A stretch of DNA of 64,000 nucleotides from Struthidea cinerea (taxonomy: Eukaryota; Chordata; Aves; Passeriformes; Corcoracidae): contig VZTI01003257.1 of the NCBI GenBank assembly GCA_013397865.1, positions 124,001 through 188,000 of the forward strand, read 5' to 3'. Each line of letters begins with the position of its first letter. Position 1 is the stretch's first letter. The notes below the pieces were generated by a model that saw only the letters and a program-made list of their open reading frames with translations, was not told where the DNA came from and did not search any database. Made by a program: the position numbers and the translations under genes. Below are positions 38,901 through 50,900 of the stretch, one piece after another.

Positions 38901-41900
38901 TTCCAGAATGTGTTTTTTCATTATGGTTGTTTCCCCTGCTCTAAGATAGTATTTATATGTCAGATGTGTGGGACTTCTGTCGGGTGAAACATAGCAATTG
39001 AGTAATTGATAAAACAGTTTTCTTCAAATGATTTTAAAGAAGGGTCTTTGTGTCATGCAGTGTTTTGAATTATACTTTATGGCCACAGGAGACATCATTA
39101 ACTAAAAAGATGGCTTTCATTGGCTTTCATTAGTTCTTTGGGTTTTGTTTGAGGGTTTTTTTTGTAGGTTGGTTTTTTTTTCTTCTTTTTTTTTTTTTTT
39201 GGTTGGTTGGTTTTTTGTTGTTGTTTGTTTGTTTTTGGTGGTTTTTTTTTATTTGTGGGGGGTTATTTTGTTTGTTTGGTTGGGTTTTTTTGGTTGGGTT
39301 TTTTTGGTTGGTTGGGGGTTTTTTTGAGGGTTGTATGCTTTTGACTGCTAAGAAATGATGTTTCTTAATGTATTTAAGGAATTTCTGTAAATTCATCCTC
39401 AGATCTTTGTTCCTCAGTAGATTTCCCTTTTACAGTGAAGATGTAGAGGATTAAGAAACAGGCCATATGGTAGTTTCTATAGCAATAGATTAAAAACCAT
39501 GTTTTGTCAGCCCTTATGAGATATGATGCAAAAATTAGTTTGGGAAGGCACAGTTTGCGTGTCTTGTATCCTGGCAGTTCTCTTTTATTGTAATGATCTC
39601 TGAGACAGCTGTTAGATGCAGGTATGAGAAGACTAGCTGACCTTTGTTTCAAACTCTGAGTGCATAAATTCATCATTTCATCCCTTTGAATTACAGGTTT
39701 TCAGTACCACACTGTTCCCATACTTCTGTCTTAGAATGTAGGGGCCAAGATTTTAGTGATGATAATAGTGCAGGAAGAGGTTTTAATTAAGGCAGAACTC
39801 TTTTAGACGCATCTGCTGAATCCATACTTGGATGCCTTTTTTAATAACTTCTTGTCTTTAGTATTCAGTCCAGGATTAAAACACAGACATTTTAGTGTTT
39901 ATGAGTAGGTGTGCACTGCATGTGTACCTGTGCACTGCATGCCTGAGCTCCTCTGTAATCAATGGGGGTTGAGTCAGTCCAGCCTATGGGTAATTCAGCT
40001 CATGCTGAGTTAGACATCTATTGTTTCATTTCATAGGTTTCAGTTCCCTATGGGTTGTTTTAAAATCTAAGGCCAAATGTAGGTCTTAATCTTGAACTGA
40101 TTTGCCATTTCCACCCCAGACTTTAAGTTAGCCTGAATTCCTGTACTACAGCACTACAAGCAGAAAGCTGAGACTTGCAGCGGAGATTAAGGTTTGGTGA
40201 ACAATCCCAATGTTTGTAGAGAGTGAGGGAAGATGGTTTTCCACAATGTAGGATAATGAACATGCAGCATGTTTTACCCATGCCTTGAAATACACTGAAC
40301 CTGCAAGGACTTGGGCTATATTATAGCAACTAATGGGTCTGTGCCACACTAATAGTTGGTATGAGTCTACATTTTGAATGTAAATATTTCAGGTCCTCTT
40401 TCCTGCAAATTACGCTTTCCTGTTTTATTCCATGTTTGGCAATATTACTCAGCCAAAGCCTGGCTTTTGCTGTATCAATTATTGTTTATATTGCATGGAG
40501 GCTTTAGTCACAGTTCCTCACACTGCTTCTGTTGTAGAAAACTTGCAATTAAAGGCTATAATGGTTGATGACAGGATGATAAATGTATAGGTAGCGTGGA
40601 ATGGACGTAAAATTACAGTTGAAGGGAGTCCTGCTTATGTGTATTTGCAACCTCAGTAACGTAAGAATTGTGTGTATTTCCACAGATATTTGTAAACAAT
40701 CAATGGTTTAGAAAGATGCTTTTTGGATACTGAAGTGTTTCCCTTTCTACTTAGATATTGAGAATCTCTTGAGAACTTTTCTAAATGTGTGGAAGAATTA
40801 CAGGTATGCCACAGCACCACATAGACCATGTGCTACCAGGATCCTCCAAATACCATCCTTGCATATAAATTTGTGCTTATTACAGAACAGTTGTGTTGTA
40901 AGGACTTGTTCAGTGGTTTCTTGGTAGACATTTGCTACAGTATTAAACATGTAAATAAGGATTATTTGCTTTCAGGACATAGAGTAATACATTAAGTGCA
41001 AGTCTGAGGAGATGTAATTGAGGACACAGAACTGCTGTCTTATGATGTCTGGGCATTACATCTTAAGAGATTGAGCCCTCTGGAGGCCATCAAGGTCAGG
41101 ATGTGTAGGAGTCCTCTTGTGCTCTCGCATTGAAATGTACTCCATTAGAAAGCAAGTGATGCAAAACCTTAGAAATTTCCTTTCCTTTGGAAAGGGAGAT
41201 GAATGATTTGGTGCATTTCCGGCACGTTCTGCCCTGGTATAGTTGGATGCAATTCCCTGTATGTATGTGTAGTAGCACCCATGGATGTGAGGGAAGATGT
41301 ATGACTGAAAGAATGGAAAGTACTGCAGAGGAGGCTAAGTCAGTAAAAGAAATTAAATTAAGACTAACAGCATTAGCTTCTTGCTTTCTGTGTACTAAAA
41401 GAGTTTAAGTTAAGAGCTAGGGAGGCAATTTATTAAAGGATGAAGATGAAATGTTAGTAAGAATGAATAAATTGGTTCTTGTTGAGAACTTGACAGACTC
41501 TTTGTCTCTGGACTCACAAAAGGACATCAAGGCTTTATGCTTGGGTTTAGATAGCACTTTCCAGAAAGGAGAGATCTATACCTCTTGGGGGAGAGAGAGA
41601 GAGAGGGAACCAGTGGTAATGTAACTATTGCCTTTTACCATAGGGATTGAAAGCCTTTTTACATACGAGTCTAATATTCAACATTGAGTTTTAACACAGG
41701 TAATGATCTTGGAAGGTGCAAAGACCACAGGAAATGTCCTGATATACAAAAGAAACTTGATATTCTAGAGGCAGTAGGACCTGACATACTTAAATGCTTT
41801 TGAAACATGGAGTCAGCTTGAGAAGACATATGAGTGAAGCACAAAAATTTGTAGCAGCTGTGAGGGATCTTGGAGTGGGAAAAGCAGCAGTCAGAAATTG

Positions 41901-44900
41901 GTGGGACAGTGCCAGAAGTACCACCAGCCAAGGCTGGGCAGAGCAGCCACCTCACTGGACATCACAAGGAGCTGGCATCCAGCTAGTGAGGTGACTGGTA
42001 ATTTCTAATAACTTGGAGCTGGTGAACCTCCAAAAATGAATCCCTGTGTACAAAAGGACAGTGGTATATGTTCCAGCTAGCTGTGACAAGGCCTGCAGAG
42101 GATTAGAAGCTCCTCCGTCCAACTGTGGTTAGCTTGAAAATTACAATAGTTTTTCTCTTCTTGTGCACTACCTGAACCTTTTAAACAGAGGCCAGACAAT
42201 AAGGGAATTTGTATCATGGAGTCAGTGGCATATAGAATAACTAGGACAGATACTGGTGTGCTGTTCAGTGGATGCACTCAACTCTGCTTATCAAGAAAAT
42301 CAGAACAAGGTGAGACCTCAGATATAAAAGAATGAAGTGCTGTCCATATATTAAAATATTTTTTAAACACTCATATGCTAGACTTTGATTAAGAGGAAGA
42401 AATGCATAGATACTTAAAATGGCACAGAGAATTCAGGAAGATGGTAACATATTGCATGGATGGAAAATTGAATACAATTTTTGAAGAAAGAAAGCCTAGC
42501 AAGTATATTAAGCATCTGAGTAACATCGCCATAGTGCCTAAGTGGATAAATAGGCTTAGCAAGAGATGGTCTGCTTTGGTATAAATCTGACATGGGGGAG
42601 GCCTGCACATGTGTTGAGAGATTTTTGAGAAAGGCAGTGCTGAAATAGTTCATCGTCACGATTGTCAATGCTGCACTTGTTTTCTGAAGTATGGCCAGAG
42701 AACATGATATAGGATGTAAATATCTGCATATTACATAAGGTAAATTTGCTATGATGTGGATTATTCAGGAAAGATAATCCTAATTGCTTTCCTTTTAAAA
42801 TTCAGCATTTTATGAACCCCAAATTTTGGAATTTAGCATGGTTTTTGCAGTGGAAGGTGCTGTGTGTTACCAATTGATTGCCTTGGTCCTGTGTGAGCCA
42901 GCAGGCTCTTGTCTCTGCATAGAGCCCGACTGTGTTGTTCAAGCTCCGTGTGTGGGCTTTAAACCTCTCAGCTGTCTTTGAAGTAGACATTCTTTTTCAT
43001 CTGTTTTACATGTGGGAAACTGTTATGTAGGCTGATAATCTGTCTTTGCTCTCTGAAAATTCAGTAAATAATGTCAGAGTCTTGAGAAGCATTCCACATT
43101 GTACTTTTTTTAGCTTTAGAGTATGTTTTGTCTAAGGTAGTCTATTGACATCAAATACAAATTGCATCAGAGACAAAGCTTAGAAAAATAATTGTCATTC
43201 CCCACTGTAGCTGTGAAATTCTTATTGACATTGGCCTTATAGCTCTATTGCATTATTTCTGTTTTGCCTTTGAATCTTTACTTATTTTATAGACCAGTCA
43301 CTCATTTTCATCCTCCTAGTCTTTCATGAAGTACAGTACCACTGCACTGAAAGGTGGTGCAGACTTCTGCACGCTGAGGTGTTAAGAAAAAGATACTTTA
43401 TTCCCTTCTTTTGTTGGATTATTTTCTGATTTTTGCACCTTGCCATATTTTATGCCACGGCAACAATGTTCGTGATGTGGGTGTCTCGTTGCTTTGATGT
43501 TTAGCCATCATTGAAAGCTGTTTACTGCTTCATGTGCTCCCTTCTCATGAACACTCTCTCTTAAATAACTTGGCATCATGGCAAGTTATTTTAAAACGCA
43601 AGTAGATATTAGCTGTTTGTTTCTTTTAAGGTTTTTTTGCTATATTTAGAGACACGCTTTTTTCATAGTAGAAGGAAAAATGGTAAAACTTATATAGCAT
43701 CCACTGTTTTTATTTTTTGTTTGTAATCCTTGGATGATGCACTATGAGCTAGCTGGAAATTTGATCTTTATTGACTCTGCCATGTAAGAGAAAAAAGAAA
43801 ATAGGTGAAAACAAAAATAGTAATTGGAAATAGCTCCTGTGGAGCAAAGCTGTCATGAAGCAGATTGATTCAGCAGTGGCAAAGTTGCTGTATTGATTGT
43901 AAGTCCTTAGTAAATTAAAAAGAGGACCAAATGCATTAATCTTCTGTGTGCGTGTGTGTTTGACAGTGACAATTGAGAATGCTCTGCCAGGATAAAGACA
44001 CACAGAGGAGTGTGGGAATGTTACCTATTTCAGTCAGTAACGGGCTTGCCAGAGATAAGAACAGAGTTCTTAAAAAATCCTTCTGGGTTAAATATTCTTT
44101 ACTGTGCTGTAAACAGAGGAAGTACTCATGCTTGGTTTTTTAAGCATTCAGGTGCAGTTAATCTATGTAAAGGAATGAAGCATAGGAATTATGCTAATTT
44201 TCTTCAGATGTTCCTTAAATATTATTCTGTCCCAATTGCAATGTCAAATTTATTGTTAATAGATCAGTGCAAAACTTTAATAATATATTCTAGCTGAGGA
44301 CCTCAGTCTGCTTCATAAGCAAAAGTCGGTTTTGGATTTAGATTTTTGACTCTTAATTACTGCTAATTACTTGATGTCATTGCCCATTTGCAAGTAAATT
44401 AATCCTTTGTTTATATCTTCCTTCCCAAATCATCACAGCTTCTCATAAGGATGAAATTCAGTTAGATGGGGAGCAGCCACACAAAATGAGATTATAGTAC
44501 AGAAGTTTTCCCTTCCCAGAAAAGTAGGGAGCAGGAACACAGCTGGGATTCTGTTCTGGTGAGGACTAGATGTTACCAAGATAAATTCTTGCTTTTCAGC
44601 CTCAAATTCTACACCATCAGAAATTTTGTTTCATGTATTTCTTGTTGGTTTAGTGTAGTTGAAATTCAGCCAGGAGAACATGCTCTTCTCTCCTCTATTT
44701 TCCTGCTGTTGCTGCCTGAAAATCCAGCTGCCAGGGATAGTTTTGTGGCCTCTCATTCCCAATGTGTAACCTGCTGTAGAGCACTCTGAACCTCTGTTGT
44801 TTTGGATGCACAGTTGTTTACAGGACAGGGTTTGAGGAGCATCTGCTGTGAAGAGACTCTGGGGCCACATATAGATGGTGGGGGAAAAGAAATTGCAGAT

Positions 44901-47900
44901 GCATGAAGTAAAACAGCAGAGAAGGCAGGGAGCTGGAGGTGCTGTTGTTTCCTACTACTTCATATGGAGTTGCCAGCCTGGCATGTGGAAGTGAAAGGGA
45001 ACAAGGTCCTCTTTTGGGCCCTGGAGGAGGGAGATGGGAACTGGAAATGCAGGGGACCCAGTAGAGGTCTCCTTGTTGATTCATGGATAAAGTGCAGTTC
45101 TTTAATATCATCTGCGAGAACAGATGTTTGTAGTTACTACTGACTCAGAAAGAGGACCAGTGGGGTAATGGGATTCCTTCCAGGAAGGAATGTGGACATT
45201 CATATGTTCAGTTTATTCTGCCATACTGCTGAAGAACCCGGTCTCTATCTTGTCCCCTCACACTTGCCCCCAGCAGCAGTGTGCCAGAGAAGCAAAAGAC
45301 AGACTGAGGCATCATCTCACCCATTTCATCCTACCACTTCACTCCCCATTTCTTTTCTTTTCTTTTCATGCTTTTTCTTTCCTTACTTGCTGGTCCTGAT
45401 TAGTTATCTTCTGGTTTATTTGCCTTGCCAGATAGCTGCGTTTTTTTACAGCGACTTGCTGCTATTGGTGCTTTACAGGGCAGCATCCCTATCAGATTTG
45501 TAAAGGCTACTGTATTTTCTCCTTCTTCACCCCACGCTTCTTTGAGGTTTCCTAGAAGAAATTGTGAAGTGCAAGGGAAGGAGTACAGTAGCAAGAGGCT
45601 GCCATTCATCTATTTGTGTAGCTATTGAAACATTTGATGATCACTAATCAGAGCTTATAGTTATGCTTTATTCCTCTTCCTCGATCTCTCTCTACCCCTT
45701 TCAACCCCACTTGTTGTCACCCTTGTCACTTCTTGCCTTAAATTTAGATAGCCCAAGAGGAGAAGAAGCTGTGTCACTGTATGTGAGTGGTAGTACAGTA
45801 TAAATAATTTTTTTTCCTAAAAATGTGAATGCCATTGTGCTTTTCTTCAGTGTGCACAACATTAAATAGTAATTGTTGTTACTGGCAATTTGTAGTGTTT
45901 AAGAGTCTTGCTTATTCAGTCTCTGTCTTGCTGGGTTTTTGTGCTGAATGACTGATTGTTGCACCACTGTTTTCTCTTTGTTAAAAACATCTGTACGCAG
46001 AAGCAGAACTGCCTAATTTGTTTCAATCTGGCATACTGGAGTAAGTCTGCTTTTAAATTGCATACTTAGTAGGTTACAAATCAGATGGCAGCATTTTCAT
46101 GGTGCTAATTCTCCAGTGTACCAGGAACTGCTGACTTGAATAGTTTTTGACCACTTTCCTTTTTCAGTAAGTCTTCTGTTACTCATTTGGCTTGCTTAAA
46201 TGACCTGCTCCTTATTTTCCACAGCAAGAGTTTCTCTCATTTGGGAAATGTAAAAGGATAACATTCCTAGCCCAAGCAGAAGCAAAATGTACCACTGCCA
46301 TCTGGGCTGTGAAATTGGAATAAAGCTGAAAGCGTTACCTCAGTATATTGCCATGGCTGGAAGCCAGATGGCAGATAATAAAAGGATGGTCTGGTAGTTG
46401 GCATGTTAGTCAGGATCTTGGGATGTGCTTGTTGTGCTGCAAACCTCCAAGAATGTGGGCAGGTTGGAAATTATTTCTCTCACCTAATACTGCTTATCTG
46501 AATGTTATGTATCTGCTGAGTTAATTGTCTCAACTCCTCTGCTGTGAATGGATAGGCATTTCCAGGGGGCATAGGGTCATTCCACATCACTTAGCTGTAC
46601 ATTTTACACTAGGATGAATAACCCTGTGGAGAAACTTGTCTCTCTGCATAGACATCACAAAAAGACAGTAGCTGACGGCCTTAGTCCAGGTACATAACTT
46701 TCAGATGCTTGAGATACAGCAAATGAGCCCTCTCTTCCTCTTACGCAGCTGCCTTTAGTTGAGGGATGGCAGTCCTTTCCTGCGTCACAGATACACACAG
46801 AGATTGAACAGTGCTACTGTTCTTAAAAAGTTTTTCTTGTGAAAAGAAATTGATGTGTAATTTTAATTATCTCTATAGACATATATTTGTGACTACTGAG
46901 ATTTGAACATAGTGCTGAAAGGGATAGAGCTTTAGGACAGGAGACCTGGAGACTTTTGCATCCCTAGGAAATATGTAGCTGTTTCATAGAAATATTCAGT
47001 TGAACACTTTAGAGAGACAAACAAAGCTAGGACTTGAGAATACTTGGCTTATGTATGAGGCTCTATAAATCATGGTCATTCGTGATGACTGGTTTTGTTT
47101 CTTTTTAGATTGTGATGGATTTCAAACATCCTGATGGCCGTACAGTGGCAATTATGTTGCCCCGATGCAGTTTGTTGGTGATGACTGGAGAATCCAGATA
47201 CCTGTGGACACATGGGTATGTGTAAGAGTCCCTCCATTGCTGATAATAGAGGAATAATAAATGTTGTTTGTTTGCTTTATTAATGATATTCTGTATTTAA
47301 AATTACTCTGAAAGAAATCAAGTCAAGTTTTATAATTAATATGCAAGTTCACTCTGCTGCTCAGATGCTGCTTAGGTTAAATTGAAGAACTTGGGTATTT
47401 AGGGAGCTAATTGCCAGTCCCTGAGGTGCAGTTTCCTGCTGCTGTCACAAGTGAGGTTTCAGTTGGAAATTGCTCTCACTTACATCTGCAGTGTGAAAGT
47501 TCTCAATGACTCTGAGCTGGCAAAGAATTGATTGTAGTGCAATTAGTGTCACCATTCCCTTTCTCTCTTTTCAGCTCACAACTTTTCCCATTGGATCACA
47601 TATGCCAAAGCCTTGAGAGAGGGGCTAGTTTAAGAGAGTGACTTCCCCTGCACTGGGAGCTTCAGGGTGAGAGGAGTCTTCCTGAGCTATTCCCAGCTGC
47701 TTTAGGGATACTTTAGCTGCTGGTAGGACTGCACTGAGCAGTTGTTGGATGCTGGAAAGAGATTTCTTGAAATATATCTTGGGGCTTCGCTTATTGTAGA
47801 ATTTAAGTACATGCTTTTTAAATTGTACACCACTGGGTGATACTTACAATTGGAGTGCTGAAATTGGCAAAAAGTCTAAAACCTTGGTGAGCTCTGAGTG

Positions 47901-50900
47901 TGAGTGTAATGCACTTCAGGAGAGTATGGCAACCCTGTATTGGACAGAAATGCCCATAGTAAGCATTTCTTCCTTTGTTTGACCTAAGCAGTCACTGGTT
48001 CAGCAGTCTATTGGAGACACTAATTACATTCTGTGTAAATTAAACACCAAATCCTTTTACTGGCAGAAAATCTTCTGCTTTTTGATTTTGCTGGTTAATA
48101 TGTATTATGAAGAAGGGTGAATATGAACTCCTTGATAACCTTTACGTTGTTAATTTTTATAGATCTCTTATACCACCTGCATATTTCCTTGTTAAATTGA
48201 AGAGTTGTAAAAAGCACTTGGTACTTCTGCTGAGCATCATTATAGAAGCCCAGGGCAGTGAACTCTCTTGTTATTTGATATACAGGACTGAACACAGATA
48301 CCAGCGTTGTAAGCTTCTTATGCTGTCCTGTCAAATACTGTCAGTTGTCTTTTGGAAAGGTTATGTACAGCTCTGAAAACACAGTGCAGTTTCCGTGTCA
48401 GTGACTTTGCTGGCCAGGAAAGCCAGTGGGCAGTCCACAACCCCAGGCATCAGGCAGCTCCATGGGCTGGGCTGAGGCCAGGTTGGAACACCAGCCCAGG
48501 GTCAAGGCAGTGGCCGTACACAGACAGAGCTGGGGATGCATCTGGGGCTGTAGCTGGAGCACGGCCCAGTGGGACAATCTGCGCTTAAACGCAGCTCCCA
48601 GGGGAAGGAGGGCTCACCCTTGCTGAGGCCTCAGCTTTCTCCAGGGCTACCAGCTCTGCTCCTTCCAAGCCAGCCCTGGGCAGCCACACTCCCAGGAGGT
48701 GGAAGGATGCGTGCTGGGCACTTGCAGTTCTGGCCAGCAGCCGTTCAAGTTGGAATAGTGTACCTGTCTATTAAAACCTGCAATGAGATTATTGTGTAAC
48801 TCCCTTGTACCTTCAAGTGATGGTTGTCTTTTGAGAACCAGTGAATAAATGACATTGAAAATTAATATCCTAGATCTTTTTACTCATGTACAAGTGATTC
48901 CCATGCCAGTTCTTGTGCACCTTTCCTAAATATAGTTTTTCTATATGTTTTTATAAGCAGTAGTGGGTCAAGATACTCAACTGGAGTAAGCTTTCAGTTG
49001 TGCCACTGGAACGTTGTATTGTAATCAAAATTAATCATCCAGCGAGAAGTTGTAGCTAATTCACTTGTGTACATAATGTCAGAATGTATTTAATAACATT
49101 TGTGATGCCTTTTATCTACACCTCAGAAGTCAAATTATTAGAGCAAAAGAGTCAGTTTTGAAATTATTCTGGACATGTTTTCAGTGTGTATATTTGGATG
49201 CCAAGGAATTAGAGACTTCGTTTTGACCCCATTAACAAAGTGCACAGGAAAAGCGCTTTTGCTCATTTCTTTCTTGTTGTAAGGCATGAGAACCCTGTCA
49301 GGGTGCCCCAGCCAAGTTATCTTCAGCATCTTTATCAGGGCCTAAAGAATGCAAGCAGTTCTAAATTGGGAACGAAGATGTTAGAAGAAAGAATAAAAAG
49401 ACAGTGAAAAAAACCAGATGAAGAGGGACTGAACCATCCTGGACTGAAGCCAATCAGGTGTCCTGAAAGGTGCATGCAGGGCGCGTGAACAATGCGGGAG
49501 ATCCAATCGGGTTGTGCGTGATCACATGAACTACAGCTGCAGAAATGCATAAGAATGGAGTAATGTAAACAATAAATGGACTCTTGCGTAATCCCATTGA
49601 TTCGTTGTACGAGGGTCTTGTTCTCCTGCACTCTCTGAAAGAGAAACACAGGGTTTAGAAATAAGATACACAGTGTCATCAAGGAGGACAAAAGATGTAT
49701 TCTCTTTTTGACTCATAGGTGAAAGTAAAGTTCTGACTTTTCTGATGAAGTTCATTAGTGATGTTTTTTGTATTTGGTTGGGTAACCTGGCAAAACTCTA
49801 TTCTTGGCACTGCAATAGTAAAACCACTCTGTGCTGAGCAAGAGGGTCTGCAGCATTTTATTTTTGACATTGAGAAGTCACGAAAGGAAGTGAGAGGAAC
49901 AGAACCCAAGAGAAGCAAGTGATGCACAGTGCAGTTGTTCTCCACCCACTGACTGATGCCCAGCCCATGCCCAGCAGCAATCGGTGCCTCCCGGCCAACT
50001 CCCCCCAGTTTATACACTGAGCATGATGCTCTGTGGTATGGAATATCCCTTGGCCAGTTCAGGTCAGCTGTCCTGGCCGTGCTTCCTCCCGGCTTCTTGT
50101 GCCCCTCCTCACCAGCAGAGCATGGGAAACTGAAAAGTCCTCACTTAGAGTAAGCACTACGTAGCAACAACTAAAACATAATTGTGTTACCAACATTATT
50201 CTCGTACTAAATTCAAAACACAGCACTGCTGCTGTTAGCACAGATGCTTAAAAGAAAATTAACTCTATCCCAGCCAAAACCAGGACAAAAATAAATATAT
50301 AAAAAAAATTAAGTACTAGACAAATAAACAATCAAACTTTATGGAAGAAAATGGAGGGAGGGAGGGAAGGGAAATGTAATTACATGCAATTAAACAACAT
50401 TTTAATTCATGTCATTAGTTTATGTGTCATCTCTTTTCTCTCTGAAATTGAATAAGTGGAAAACTGAGAGGCAGAAGTATGTTAAATAGGATGTTGTAAT
50501 CACATTTCTCTACCTTCTTACAAAGATGGATTGGGTTTTTTTCTGATGCAAATTGAATTATTCCTTTACTTTGTCTTGCTTTATTTTAGAATCACACCCA
50601 GAAAATATGATGTCATTCAAGCATCAGAGCTTGGGCAAAAAGTTGGAACAATCACTGCTGATGCTGGAGATTTAACATTAAATCGAAGGGAAACAAGGAC
50701 ATCATTTACATTCAGGAAAGTGAGGAGAAGCCCTTGCAACTGCAGTAAGTGTCTTGAGGCAACCTTCAAGTCAAAATTGTTATTTATCACCAATAGGTAG
50801 CTTGTTTTGTTTTTGAGCAAATCATTTGATTCCTTTGGGTAGTTTTGGCAGTCTTCATAGCTGTTCCTGGATGGTTTATAGCATGCTGTATGGCTTGAAT

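Larger units (their letters stand above)
29735..47108 (+). other. ALKBH8: ALKBH8 intron 7 (17.4 kb)
   Basis: The largest intron; it splits the iron-binding triad between exons 7 and 8. Holds two CR1 copies (31144-32218 minus; 37095-37638 plus), a 16-bp hairpin inside the first CR1, a 200-nt G/T-only tract at 39136-39332 and a (GA)n run near 41590. The remaining sequence is AT-rich with only short, unrecognised open frames. Confidence 0.7.
47216..50589 (+). other. ALKBH8: ALKBH8 intron 8
   Basis: 3.4 kb. A GC-richer block at about 48390-48740 is of unknown origin. From about 49430 to 50286 it is mostly LTR-derived. A GGGA-rich run lies at 50353-50371. No gene was recognised. Confidence 0.7.

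Noticed and set aside
41794..41994. 66-codon frame with protein-like composition in intron 7
   Set aside because: Considered as a transposon coding remnant, but no characteristic motif could be named.
43565..43595. 10-bp inverted repeat around AAATAACTTG
   Set aside because: Short arms and a 9-nt loop, within chance in AT-rich sequence.
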